Of a stretch of DNA of 64,000 nucleotides, positions 11,492-22,827 are shown in pieces. Position 1 is the stretch's first letter. Each line of letters begins with the position of its first letter. The stretch comes from Engraulis encrasicolus (Eukaryota; Chordata; Actinopteri; Clupeiformes; Engraulidae). The stretch lies in assembly GCF_034702125.1 (NCBI RefSeq), contig NC_085876.1, positions 27,143,552 to 27,207,551 of the forward strand. Direction: 5' to 3'. The position numbers were made by a program, and so were the translations under genes. The notes beneath the pieces are model-generated. The model was not told the DNA's origin. It saw only the letters and a list, made by a program, of their open reading frames with translations, and made no database searches.

Positions 11492-12336
11492 AGAACAGCG
11501 CAAACTGGAACCCATGAAGGAACTACACGTCGTCCGTCTCTTTTCCTCTCACATTGCTGTCGAGTTTTTGGACGACCCCAGAATTCGACATTTTGTAATG
11601 TATCCACACACTTGTTTTTTTTATGTCCAACTATCTCAGCATATATGCTAGCCCCTGCATTCTGGATTTTTACAAGTATGTTACTTCAGAGGCTGTATGA
11701 TTTCAACGCTGTATCTTGCCCCTTGTCATATTATGTAGGCTAAAAGGGGACACCTCAAAAACTGTGTGGAAATAGTTCCGTTACAACACACACCACCCTT
11801 TAAGTTAATGAGAGTATACGAATAAATATATTTTAAGCAGCCTGAAGTTCTGTGTTGTAAGGTTATGTCTATCATAGACAGACATAATGTCATGAGGACA
11901 CCTGGAGGGCACCAGCTGTGTTCCACGGCTGGCGTGAAGAGCTTCGCTGCTTTAAGGCACGTTATGGCCGAATCCAAGAGCACAGCACCGCTAAGACACA
12001 AAGATTAAGTTTGAAGCCCAATAAATGAATTATACTGTTCTACTAGATATATTTAAGTCCTGTTTCGTATTCAATAAACCCTTTTATGATGATCTTCCAG
12101 CCACCGACAGAGGGTAGAGCCCACACTTGGGTTTGATTCACGTGTTCGCTTGTACAGTACAATCTTATTGAGATCACTAGACATTTTGGGTATAAATTAT
12201 TCTCAGGAAGAATTGACTGTACAGTTCCTTTAACTAATAAAAATGTGGTATCATTACACTTGTATTCTGAACATATGCCGCCTCTTTTCTTTCGAGATTG
12301 CACTGTGAACCAACTTGTCAGTTTAGTCATCTTACT
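11492..12336. other. Intergenic DNA, nothing recognised
   Basis: This is sequence between the ptk2 3' end and the MITE cluster before rplp1. It has only short frames with no family signature. Confidence 0.4.
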
Positions 12337-12678
12337 CAGGGATGTGAATCTCAACCTTCCAGGCCAGATTTGGTCCACGGACCATTTTATTTGGCCTGCA
12401 AGATCATTTCAAATGTTTTACATTTGGCCCATATACACCATTAATACATAGCACAATTGTTCTGGTGAGTCAGAGGGATGAGTCTCAGTCAGGCCAATGA
12501 AACGGCTCAGACACATTTACATATGCAGGCACATTTAAAATGATGGGGAATCTGTAAAATGCGAATACGAGTGTCGAGTGAATGCGCATTTTAGTCCCTT
12601 TTTTAAATGTCGAGTTTGGCCTGCAACTTTGTTCCAGATGTTGATCGTTAACCTCTGTGAAGGAGTTTGACATCCCTG
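12337..12678. mobile_element. hAT-type MITE, 342 bp
   Basis: The ends CAGGGATGTGAATCTCAAC and GGAGTTTGACATCCCTG are imperfect inverted repeats of the CAGGGGTGTCAAACTC class. The flanks ATCTTACT (12329-12336) and ATCTAACT (12679-12686) are an 8-bp target duplication with one mismatch. Two copies of TTTGGCCTGCAA lie in opposite halves. Confidence 0.82.
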
Positions 12679-12784
12679 ATCTAACTCCTTTATTACCATT
12701 ACAATTAGCGGATTAATTTGAGCAGATTCCTGCACCCATTTCCACTTTGATCTACACATCTTCCTTTATTATGACCATCTAGCC

Positions 12785-12986
12785 CAGTGTTTCCCAACCA
12801 GGGGTACGTGTACCACTAGGGGTACGCAAGCACACTGCAGGGGGTACTTGGAAAATGTTTATTATAACAAATTAATGGAGAAGTCATATGACCGAGAAAG
12901 CGATATAGAACATAAATTAGGGGGTACTCGTGGCGCAACTAAGATGCTTAGGGGGTACGTAAGACAGAAAAGGTTGGGAAACACTG
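12785..12986. mobile_element. hAT-type MITE, 202 bp, perfect target duplication
   Basis: Inverted ends CAGTGTTTCCCAACC and GGTTGGGAAACACTG surround a body with several GGGGGTAC words. ATCTAGCC flanks both sides (12777-12784 and 12987-12994) as a perfect 8-bp duplication. Confidence 0.92.
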
Positions 12987-13276
12987 ATCTAGCCTACTCA
13001 GCTTAACCAGACTCGCACCACCTTCTCAAGCAGATAAGTCTACTATGTACTGTGCTGTTAGGACATTAAACTTTTAACTGTCCGTTCACGCCATCTTTGT
13101 CTCGGTATCAGTGATGCACTTCAATTATCTACCATTTAGTTTAATTGGCCTGCACTTACAGTTCAGCAATTGCTTTGCCAAATAATTGTTGCCTGATGAG
13201 TGGAAATGAACATTTCTGAACTACAAAACCTAGCACTTGTATTTCTCTCAGCAGGCCTCAATGCAATTTACCAACT

Positions 13277-13807
13277 TTAAGGCGCACCATGTAAAATAGT
13301 GGCGCAGGGTGGCCAGAGTAGGATGGGTATTGCAACTATGCAGCTTATTTAAAACTGCTGTTCATTACCAAATTTGAGCTTTTCATTTATTTTCTGAATA
13401 AACCAATATTAACTAGTATGACCAAAGCACAGCAAGTTTCGCCGCTAAAAATGTCCATTTCTGGAAATGACTCCCCATTTTCATGTAAAAAGGGCAATTT
13501 TCTCAGTCATATTGAATACTTCGATGACAACTTTGACGGTGGTGGTAGGCATTAAAAAGGTAACATTTGTGCAGAGGTGTCAATCCCGGGTTCAGAAAGT
13601 AAAAACCCTGCCACAAATTGGATCCAACCATCTCCGAATCACCTGATAATTGAACACTCAAGACCAGCTGCTTATTAGAGTCACCTGTGTTGGAAGGAAA
13701 CTGTGGCAGGGTTTTTACTTTCTGGACCAGGAATTGACACCTCTGCATTTGTGTATGGGCAGCATGGATTCTGGAAATGAACTAAAATATTACACGGTGC
13801 ACCTTGA
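13277..13807. mobile_element. TTAA MITE, family B, split by a nested hAT element
   Basis: This is an inverted copy of the element at 7446. A TTAA and GGCGCACCATG lie at the left and ACACGGTGCACCTTGAA at the right. Removing the nested 174-bp element and one 8-bp duplication leaves about 349 bp, close to the 357 bp of the intact copy. Confidence 0.78.
13572..13745. mobile_element. Nested hAT-type MITE, 174 bp
   Basis: The ends CAGAGGTGTCAAT and ATTGACACCTCTG are inverted, with inner inverted copies of AGAAAGTAAAAACCCTGCCA. CATTTGTG lies on both sides (13564-13571 and 13746-13753), a perfect 8-bp duplication. The host is the family B MITE. Confidence 0.93.
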
Positions 13808-13970
13808 AGATGACACCCAACAAACAATGCAACTGAAATACCAGGGTGATGTGTGTACTGTAAACGCATGATCTACTCAAATTGGGATTTTTTTCCCATT
13901 CAACTAGGCTCACCCCTATTTGCAGCCTTTGAGAGCTGGGGTGCACCGCTCATGTCCATATTTCCAGTCA

Positions 13971-14134
13971 CTATTTCCCAATGTCAAGTGTATGAGCCTT
14001 GGTAGTGTCAGCCTAATTAGTCACGACCAGTGATTGGATACTCCACAGAGTTCACCAAAGAGTATCTAATCACTGGGCGTGATTACGAAGGCTGATTCAC
14101 TTAAAAGGACGCACGCTAGACCTTGGGAAATGCC
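13971..14134. mobile_element. Palindromic MITE, family A (diverged copy)
   Basis: It shares AGCCTAATTAGTCACG and CAGTGATTGGATACTC with the element at 5559, with an inverted partner arm. The ends are worn (TATTTCCCAATGTC and CTTGGGAAATGCC). It lies 110 bp beyond the rplp1 polyadenylation signal. Confidence 0.7.
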
Positions 14135-14246
14135 TAACGTCTCAGGCCTGAGGTCCATCTTATTGGAGTCCGATCCATGCATTAACTTGTAACCTACCAT
14201 GACATGTGAATCACACCCACCACACAAAAGTATTCAGTTTGTTTCT

Positions 14247-14252
14247 CTTTTA
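14247..14252 (-). terminator. rplp1 polyadenylation signal
   Basis: AATAAA on the minus strand lies 24 nt after the TAA stop codon, so the 3' UTR is very short, as usual for ribosomal protein genes. Confidence 0.85.
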
Positions 14253-14275
14253 TTAAAAAAGGAGAGGTTTGTTGT

Positions 14276-14355
14276 TTAGTCGAAGAGACCGAAGCCCATG
14301 TCGTCATCGGACTCCTCAGACTCCTCCTTCTTCTCTTCTTCCTTCTTCTCCTCAG
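14276..14355 (-). CDS. rplp1: rplp1 exon 4 (acidic C-terminus)
   Basis: The exon opens with CT, completing an Ala codon split with exon 3. It reads EEKKEEEKKEESEESDDDMG then FGLFD and TAA. The SDDDMGFGLFD tail is the invariant C-terminus of the ribosomal stalk P-proteins that recruits translation GTPases (family knowledge). The acceptor is TGATTGCAG. Confidence 0.97.
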
Positions 14356-16728
14356 CTGCAATCAAACAAAAATCAACAGTCAACATGCATGTATTACACC
14401 AAGTGGTACAGCCACATCAGCATAGCAAATCAAGATCATACAAAGTAGCAACCTGGACCAAGTGGAACAGCCTCATCCATCAGGCTGTACCCCCTCAGAT
14501 ATAACCCTTCATCCCTCACCTCGGGCAATCGTGTTGAACATAAACTCAAATTAAAATTTGGATAATGCCCACCATAATTTTTAAGCAAACTTAGGCAAGT
14601 TATCCAAGTCACACAGATAAGTGGCAAGGCACACGTCAAGCCCCTACATCTCATATGGGGCAATTACCATGCCTTATCAGTTCAATGTAACACTACTTAA
14701 TATGCATATAATTTTAATACTGTTATCTGCATTACAGTTAGAAACTGTAGTCTGGATTCTGGCTAGGTACTGTATTCTGGACTATTGTCTGGTTAGGTCT
14801 GGTAGTCCGGACTCCAGCTGGTTTTGGAGTTCTCACCTAGGGTGACTACAATACTATTTCAGTGTTGTGTAGTCTAGGCACAGTATTGTACAGCCACCTA
14901 GGTGAGCACCATACCTCAACCTCATGTCGATGTAATACTTTGCAAATATACAATGCATTATGGATAAACGCTGTAGATTAGATTCTGGCCAGGTTAAGGT
15001 TCTCTACTAGGGGTGATCATAATGCTATTTAAATGTGCAATATAGCTAAGGTGGCAGTAAGGCCACTGCTTCTCTTCATTGTACCGCTCTACAAAGGCAA
15101 AATGCAGTAACTACAATATCAAAAATAGGCTTAGACCGAAGCTGGTCATTACACCTCCATCTTCTGACAAAGCCTTGTGGTCCAAACATGTCCCCCGTTG
15201 TAGACACCGCTTTGTCAAATTTGCAGTGATTACAATATCCAAGCGAATACCAAGGCTTCAAAGCCAGCTCTCAGTTTTAATACGGCAGTGGATACTGCGC
15301 TTTGTGTTTGTAGGACAGTATGGATTATGGCTAATGCAACGGTGTGGATTGTGTGTCCGGTTGGGGGTTCTTCTCACCTGGGGCGTCTCCTCCAGCTGGG
15401 GCAGCTCCACCAGCAGCAGCAGCAGCCACGGGGGCGGCACCACCACCAGCTCCAACGTTGCAGATCAGGCTGCCGATGTCCACGCTGGCCAGGGCCTAAG
15501 AAAAACGCACACATAAACACACACATTAATACCTCGCACTACACTCAATGCAATGCAGTGTAAAACACCCAGAGAAGGCCTAAAACACACCACAGTGACT
15601 CATGTCCCACTACACTCAAGGCCATTTGTCTGTACTACACTTAACACACTGGACAAAGCTGAAACAAGCTCAATTAAAGCTGCAAGCAGTGATGTCGGGC
15701 CCTCGCACCTACATTGCAGGGCCGGGGCATACTGCCAGCACCCCATCATCATTTTCTGTTTGTCTAAGCCAGATACACACAACTTACTTTCATGCTACAT
15801 GCACTGAAAAGGAAAAGTAAATGCATAAGTCATAATTATGTTGTGCCACATGAAAAACGCTCCTTAATCCTTAATCATCAATGACTTCGGCTCATGTACA
15901 AAAAATATGAAGCACACTGGATGTATGGTGAAGGACAAGTACGTCAAATTCCATTGTATTATTTGTCTGGACTACACTTAACACACTGGACAATGCTGAA
16001 ACAAGCTCAATGATTACTGCGGGAATACCAAAAAATAAAGTGCCTAAATACACACGTACAGCAAAGAATACACAGGTGAGGGCCTGCAAAACACAAATAA
16101 CTTCTGACTAATTGCTGATGGTGATGCACCTACATTGCACATTAACGCAAGTTGAGTAAACATCCACCCACTTGCATGACCATAACTGCTGTTACAGACT
16201 GACAACACGCAGAGGCTACCATGACCACAACTGCATCACTTCCATTCAATGATGGAAACTGAAACAGGACACATTCACACATGACCCCCTTTACAAGGAG
16301 CCATTCACTGGAATATGTGCAATCACCCCAACAAAGTAGTTGTGCGTGACATCTCCAACATCAACATAGTATACTAAGGATATAGGGGATTTTGGTTGAT
16401 TGAGGTGTGGATCACATACTTGAATAGTGATAAAATGCCAATAAGTCAAGGATGCAAGACAAATGACCAGGTGAAAACTAAATTGATAGTCACAAGAAAA
16501 CTCAATCTTAGTTTTCCCTCCCAACATATTTTAGGACAGATTCAAACAGGAAGAGTCAAAAACAGACTGTGATCAAGGGAGCAAGCGTAGTGGGGCAAAA
16601 CATAACTAGGGTTTACAAATGTTCCCTGAATTGGAAAATTGTCTTCCTCTGAAGCCGTGCTTTTCTCCCCTAAGCCTCCAATTTAGCCTGGAAGGTTGGA
16701 GCTAGCTTCTCCCAAAGAACAGACTTAC
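14356..16728 (-). other. rplp1 introns 2 and 3
   Basis: The introns hold no recognised snoRNA; I looked for C/D and H/ACA features without success. A block with CTACACTTAACACACTGGAC and CTGAAACAAGCTCAAT occurs twice, near 15635 and 15972. A segment near 15678 (GCAAGCAGTGATGTCGGGCC) resembles a dispersed fish repeat. Confidence 0.45.
15378..15495 (-). CDS. rplp1: rplp1 exon 3 (hinge, Ala/Gly-rich)
   Basis: The 118-nt exon starts after TTTTTCTTAG and ends before GTGAGAA. It reads ALASVDIGSLICNVGAGGG followed by an Ala/Pro/Gly-rich hinge. It is 39 codons plus one base, which joins exon 4 to make Ala. A GCTGCTGCTGCTGCT run encodes part of the Ala stretch. It matches P1, not P2, because of the SLICNVGAGG block. 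Confidence 0.97.
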
Positions 16729-16803
16729 CTTGGCGAACAGACCGGGCCAGAATGGCTCAATGGTGACGCCGGCTGCCTTGATGAGGGCGTTCAGCTTATC
16801 CTC
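16729..16803 (-). CDS. rplp1: rplp1 exon 2
   Basis: The 75-nt phase-0 exon of 25 codons reads [20 protein letters not shown] then GLFAK, the conserved centre of the P1 N-terminal dimerisation domain. It lies between CTTTTCAG and GTAAGTCT on the minus strand. Confidence 0.97.
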
Positions 16804-17349
16804 CTGAAAAGAAACAGCAAGTTAAAAACAAAAGTTACTGTGAAACGTTGTCAACTGCACTTCAACAATCTACTAGGAAATCTGACAGGACTACAACATC
16901 CTATGGTAGACATGCTACCCCAACATTACAAGGATAACGTCAACATGTCCTAAACACCGTAGGCCATGGAAATATAAACAAACCATAGGTGCGTCTTCCA
17001 TTTTGACATGACAATTGTTTGACAGTTCAGCGCATGGGATAACGACAGGCGCACCAACAACCCAATTCATCCACACGTGTTAATGCACCAAAGAATCCGA
17101 AATCAGCTAATGCTAACCGGTTAGCAATGACATTAGCGCCATTTCATGTGCCGGCAATACAGCGGCTCTACCATCATTCACACACGCAACACTTTCACTC
17201 ATGAAACAGCAATGTACTAATTACTGGAAGAACAGTTCAAATAGTCACTGTTGCGATTTTACGTTTAATAATCAACAGATAAAGTGCATTGGCATACGGC
17301 GCATGCGCCAACTTCGCTAGCATACTTAGCAATTGAAAGGTTAGCTTAC

Positions 17350-17421
17350 GGTGATGGCAACTTCATCATCGTGGAGGATGAGAGCAGCATAAATGCAGGC
17401 GAGCTCTGAAACTGATGCCAT
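17350..17421 (-). CDS. rplp1: rplp1 exon 1 (start codon)
   Basis: This exon encodes the first 24 codons of large-subunit ribosomal protein P1: MASVSELACIYAALILHDDE then VAIT, ending before GTAAG. With exons 2-4 (75, 118 and 80 nt) the total is 345 nt and 114 aa, the usual length of vertebrate P1. P1-P2 heterodimers bind uL10 and form the ribosomal stalk that recruits elongation factors (family knowledge). All splice sites are canonical and no disruption is seen, so this is the intact multi-exon gene and not a processed copy. It runs towards ptk2. Confidence 0.97.
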
Positions 17422-17539
17422 TTTAGTGATGTTTTAGGATGTTTTCAGACAAGGATGCCTAAGTTTGAGAGTGCTAGTCGCCGGATTGTGGCCTTAGCTT
17501 CACTGAAGAACCGAGCACCTTAGGCACGTCCGATTTGCA

Positions 17540-17592
17540 CCGCGTTTTAGACGGAAAGGGAAGGACGAAGAGCGGATGCTGAGTATTTAAGC
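17540..17592 (-). promoter_or_regulatory. rplp1 core promoter with a TOP-like start
   Basis: On the minus strand a TTAAATA element (about 17583-17589) lies roughly 20-30 bp before the pyrimidine tract CTTCCCTTTCC (about 17553-17563). A pyrimidine-rich start (5' TOP) is typical of ribosomal protein genes and couples translation to mTOR signalling (family knowledge). The start site is inferred. Confidence 0.6.
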
Positions 17593-17910
17593 CTTCGTTG
17601 CGTCACTGTCTGGGCGTGGCTTCTAGCCATTATGCAGCGCAATCTGGGCCAGATGAACAGGCGGACCTGTAAAGGGTAAATTAAAGTGTCTGACTGACAG
17701 TTTACATAAATACACAAACATACAAACAGTCAGGCCTCCTTCTTGTGTCATGTGGGGGTAAAGCAACAAGAAGAAGGTTGGTGTGTATGTGTGTGTGTCT
17801 CTCTGTCTCACCCCGTTATCCCCCTTATTCATTACCATATGCTCTTCCTCCAGACGCTATTCTACACACACATAGGCCTACACTTCCATGAATAGGCCTA
17901 CACATAGGCT

Positions 17911-17915
<5 letters not shown>

Positions 17916-17978
<63 letters not shown>
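17916..17978. repeat. (CA)n microsatellite
   Basis: A pure CA run of about 60 bp lies upstream of rplp1. Confidence 0.97.
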
Positions 17979-17983
<5 letters not shown>

Positions 17984-18045
17984 TAATGCGCACATTCCTG
18001 ATTACGTGCCCTGTGGCTACATATCGCACTATTATATCTTGAACA

Positions 18046-18800
18046 GTGCAAAGCTGTAAGCCAGGGCTATTCAATTATTATTTCATGTGGGCCACATTTC
18101 GAAACCAAGAACTTAAGTCAGGCCGCACATTTTCAGCCATCACCAGCACGGTAATGACACTTCAAATCAGTAGGACTACACTACAAACATATTTCACATT
18201 TAAAATGGGGCATAATGGACTGCCTCGGTGGGGGAAAGAAGGGAAAAGAGAGGGGGAAAGGGAGAAAAGATAGAAGGGATAAATTATAATAATATGAGAG
18301 CTTTTAAGTTATTCTATTCATGTTTTCAACTGTATTTTCTTTTTCAAAAACTATATAAATAAATATATATACATTTTTGTGCTGCATTGGATGACACTCT
18401 TGCTAGGATTTGCACCTGGATCTTCCACCCAAAGGATGGCTGTGTTACTTACACCATAAGAGTTGCGTGAAAACAGCACCAAAAATGTAAATGAATGTAT
18501 AATCTTGTAATTATTATGCTTATAGTTATATACTATTGACTATCATATACTATTATACCATTAACTATTATATATAATATAATATATATATTAGTATAAT
18601 ATATATATATTAGTTGTTGTATGCTTTATACTTACACAGAAATGATAGTACCATTTAATATCCCACTGTCCACCTATCCCACTATCCAATATCCTAACTC
18701 AATTTACAGAACAACGCAGTTTCATGGACTCCATCCAATCTATAACAGAGTCCCGAGGCAGGACAGGACAGGACAGTACCAACGGCCCTTCAGTTGAGTG
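18046..18800. other. AT-rich intergenic DNA with possible hAT remnant
   Basis: The segment opens with AGGGCTATTCAATTATTATT and closes near 18780 with a region whose complement has CACTCAACTGAAGGGCCG. These are weakly similar inverted ends of the hAT class. The middle (18530-18620) is a TATA-rich run. No gene is seen. Confidence 0.3.
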
Positions 18801-18938
18801 TGGCCTGTTGTCTTGTTTTTCACCGGGCCACACTGTGCATAAGTGTAATGGTAGTCATCCTTGACCTGCCGTTTCCGAGGAAGGTCACCCCTGCCACTCA
18901 CTCCTGAGAGATGGAGTGGGCTTCACGATAGTCCTCTA

Positions 18939-18939
<1 letters not shown>

Positions 18940-18999
<60 letters not shown>
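18940..18999. repeat. (GA)n microsatellite
   Basis: This is a pure GA run of about 60 bp. Confidence 0.97.
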
Positions 19000-19002
<3 letters not shown>

Positions 19003-19508
19003 GGGGGACCTCATACTTTACAGAGCTCCCAAGTGGTTTACTGCTGTTATTTAATACTGTTTGGAAAGAAATCCGGGCGGCATACATTTCTAAATTCAAT
19101 TTCAGGACTGCATCACAACTTGGTACACTGAAGGTAGCTGGCCCTAAACCATCCAGGTATGTTAGGCAATTGTTAAGTTAAATGTACCTGTAGGTAGGCA
19201 TGGCATGGGTCATAGGTCAGGCATAGTCACTACTATCATCCCAAACAATTTTGAACTGCTGCCTGGGTTTGTGTTGGTGATGCTTACCTCAGAGGCAGAC
19301 TGAGCTGCAAAGATGGCATGGGCTTCAGCGCATTACAGGTTAAAGGCTGAGGACCCAGCTTATAGATAGTGGTGGAGCCAAGCAGTATGGCACCATAGTG
19401 GCCAGTCTCGTGTCCTTAGCCTAACAGGAAATAGCAGTCTGCAGTGTGGTGGTCAGAGAGATGGTCAGAAGTGGCCATGCCTCCACAACATCACAGTGAA
19501 AGCTAGAT

Positions 19509-19509
<1 letters not shown>

Positions 19510-19597
<88 letters not shown>
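19510..19597. repeat. (CT)n microsatellite
   Basis: This is a pure CT run of about 88 bp directly before a GGATCC-rich element. Confidence 0.97.
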
Positions 19598-19599
<2 letters not shown>

Positions 19600-19858
19600 C
19601 TGTGACCCCCGATCCGGCAGGATAATAGTGTTTTTCAAAGGATCCAGATCCGGTTCCAGGATCCAGGATCCGGTAGCCAAGGCTTTTCAGTCAAAATAGT
19701 TTGAGCCAACATGATAAAAAGGGCCCACGTGTGCGAGTAGGCTATGTGTTTCAACCCTTTCGTAGGATCCGGTATCCCGTTCCGGATCCGGCAGGATCTT
19801 AAGCAGTGGATCCGGTATCCGGCAGGATCCTAAAAATCAGGATCCGGTGCATCTCTAA
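19600..19858. mobile_element. GGATCCGG-rich dispersed element
   Basis: At least eight GGATCC words, mostly in GGATCCGG or GCAGGATCC contexts, cluster within 260 bp. The right end, read on the minus strand, is TTAGAGATGCACCGGATCC, which looks like a hAT-type terminus. The left end is unclear because the CT run adjoins it. Confidence 0.55.
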
Positions 19859-20599
19859 TTTGTATTGGTGGTTTGGAGAAAAACAGAAAACAAAAATATA
19901 GGCAGGCACTAATATTAACTCATAACAGATAACACTAAAGTTATTGCACACAAAACCCTGAAGTGGACTGGCATCAATCATGGCCCTCCTTCCATTGTAA
20001 GCAGCTTACTAATGTTGAAAGTGCCCTGAGCATAAGGCAGGTGCCATGACAATAAGTGGTGGATTTTCCTGATTTCGTCATAATTTAAATTAGATCCAGC
20101 ACAGTTACACCAAAAGATGGACACATGGCTACACCAGAACTGTAGGCTACTAGTCAAATCAAGCCAGTAATTAAACACAATATGCCCAGCCATCAAAATG
20201 TTAACATCTGCTTCATCATATGTTTACTTCAGAACTAACCAGGCTCTACAGATAACACGTTCTGTGTGAAAAATGTGATTTTTGTGTGCGATTTGTTTGC
20301 TTTTGTGTCACAACGTCTAATGCCCTTCGTGACATGATCTGCTTGATTTTACGTCCGTCCAGCATTTTGAACAGTAAGAGTAACACTAGATTGCATTCTC
20401 GCAGAAAATGCTGGAAGCAGGCTTGCCTTTGGGGGCAGAGCTGAGCAGTTAAATTAAAAACAAACTACTATTGAGAAAACAAAGCTAAACGAAATGTTGG
20501 AAAAATCCATCCACCCAGTCAGAAGTTATGGGAAAAACAATTCAGCCATCTTGGATTCAGCCATCTTGAAAGTGTTGTAGCTCCGTGTTTTGGGGATAT
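19859..20599. other. Intergenic DNA, nothing recognised
   Basis: There are only short frames without family motifs and no clear repeat structure. Confidence 0.35.
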
Positions 20600-21010
20600 A
20601 CTAAATGACATACATGGTATTTTAAGTTGGCTAAGGAACACTGTATATGATATAATTTTGAAAATCAACATGGGTCCGAGTGGGATTCGAACTCACAACC
20701 TCCATATCTCTAATCCAGCGCCTTTGCCATTGATACTAAATGACATACATGGTATTTTAAATTGGCTAAGGAACACTGCATATGATATAATTTTGAAAAT
20801 CAACATGGGTCCGAGTGGGATTCGAACTCACAACCTCCATATCTCTAATCCAGCACCTTTGCCATTGATACTAAATGATATACATGGTATTTAAAGTTGA
20901 CTAAGGAACACTGCATATGATATAATTTTGAAAATCAACATGGATCCGAGTGGGATTCGAACTCACAAGCGCCATATCCAGCACTTTTACCATTGAGCCA
21001 AGCAGCTGGC
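20600..21010 (-). repeat. tRNA-like SINE body in a 135-bp tandem array (about three units)
   Basis: ACTAAATGACATACATGG recurs at 20600, 20735 and (ACTAAATGATA) 20870, an exact 135-bp period. Each unit carries TGTGAGTTCGAATCCCAC on the minus strand, a box B motif. Only the outer unit at the right retains a full tRNA-like head, with box A-like TTGGCTCAATGGTAAAAG near 20990-21007. An 80-codon frame across the array is a by-product. Confidence 0.8.
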
Positions 21011-22714
21011 TGTTATAACCAGCAAGACAATGTCAGATTGCATTGAAGAGCTTAACAATAGACTTCTAGAAAGGTAGTTGCAGGTGCTCGTTAAGAATAG
21101 AATGTTGAGAGAAAGTGACAGTTGAGATGGAACCTTTTATTGGCAGCACCTGTTCTGATTGTCTGTATGGCAGTTAGTATTGTGCTCTAAGGCAGAGGGC
21201 AGAATCAAAACCGTTTCTAGTTTGTAGATCGCTGTTGTTAAAAAACTAAAAAGAATTGGCACATGTCCTTCGCACAGATTGGAGTCATACATGTGATCTT
21301 TCTAACAATCCTTGAATGAAGTTTATAGGTTAAACAGTTCAGTCACAAATAGACCTCTTGTGGAAGATGTGCTGACCTCTTCAGAAAGGCACTTCAAGAG
21401 TCAATGGGAAAAGCCATTGGGCCAGCCCAGCACTTTTTACACACCTGCCATTTAAAAAGTAATGGGAGTTGGGACATGATACTTTCACCGTTTGGAGTCA
21501 TCTCATAGAGCTCGCTAACAACACGTCAACTAAACTTCTAGGTGAAAGTGTTGATGTTTTATGAACGAAAAAGCCTCCTGTACTCTGACCTGTAGAGTGA
21601 CGGAACACTGTCTCCTGAAGGTTCTACCATTGTTTTCTATGGGGACCCAAATTTGTACAAAATCGCCAAAAACGGAAAAACGACAAGAGACACACACACA
21701 CTATAGCAGAACAAATGATCTCCAGTGTTTGAACGTGTCTCTGTCTTGAAAGGCTTAGGAGGAGATCCGTTTTCTATTTTTACAGCCGTGCACAAGAGAA
21801 GCAACAAAGCAAGCAAGCATAAACTGTACTTACTGCAGGCTCGCTTAATAACTAAACAGGACTTAGAGATGACTATAAGCGTGGCAAGCCCGCTTAATAA
21901 CCACGGAGTTATCGTACTATTCCGTAACACTAACTTAAAGGGGATAGGTCTAAATGTAACGACCAGAAAGGATATTTTATTATCAGCGTTTCTTTACATG
22001 ACGGCTCCATTCATGGCTAACATAGGTTAGCGATAACTAGTCTCTGCCTGTTTAATTCTCATGACAGAGTCAGCAAATAGTCAGAATGAGAATGTGCACT
22101 AATGATAAAATATAATGATAAAACATCACTTACCACCGATTTTGAAACCAACCAAAAGCCCTGCATTGATATATCCGATGGATGCATTATGTCAGTGACA
22201 GGGTCGCTAATACAAAACAGCCACCATGTGTACAGACTTTGGGTAGGCAAGTGATTGTGATTGGTTGTTTGGCATCACGACGTCGTGGCATTTGATTGAC
22301 TACTTTTCCCCATTTGTTCGAAACACGTTCGAAAAGGTTCACTTTTGTTCGGATTTGATTAGGACCTTGTTAGCATCTGGTTCGGACCTTGTTCAGATCT
22401 GTTCAGAAGTGTACCAAATGCGTTCGGAGGTGGTAGGAACTACTAGGCAGTCTCGTCAACGCAGGGAACCTTATGACAACACTGTCATTCACAATTTACA
22501 AAGTGGTATTGTTTGGTATTCATCATTGGCAAAACGATAGGAGGTAGTGTCACCTTTTTTGAAGAGGAGCCCATATTCCTCACCTGTTTCACTATTGTTT
22601 GTGCATGAAATGGGGGAGGAGACACAGAGAATGCACTAGGTAGGCCTACGTCTCCGGAGGTCTTGGCGAACGTAATGCAATGCGTGCGCTGTGCGCTTGG
22701 ATACATAAACTGCA
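21011..22714. other. Intergenic DNA, nothing recognised
   Basis: No coding family or repeat structure could be supported here. The frames are short and lack motifs. Confidence 0.35.
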
Positions 22715-22827
22715 TAGGGACGGGGGATTTTTTTAAAAAATCGTATGATGCGATTTCTCAAAAAACAAATCGATTTGACGTTCAAACTCAGTTTTAAAAT
22801 CGCATCGATTTTTTGCCCAGGCCTAGT

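Noticed and set aside
14356..17349. Intronic snoRNA in rplp1
   Set aside because: Ribosomal protein introns often host snoRNAs, but I could not find a paired C box and D box with a terminal stem, nor H/ACA boxes with two hairpins.
20658..20894. 80-codon frame with repeated MGPSGIRTHNLHISN
   Set aside because: It is the translation of the tRNA-like tandem unit. GIRTH is the well-known read of a box B sequence on the opposite strand.
20600..21010. CRISPR-like array
   Set aside because: Three 135-bp direct repeats carry tRNA-like box motifs. There are no short repeats with unique spacers, and the genome is eukaryotic.
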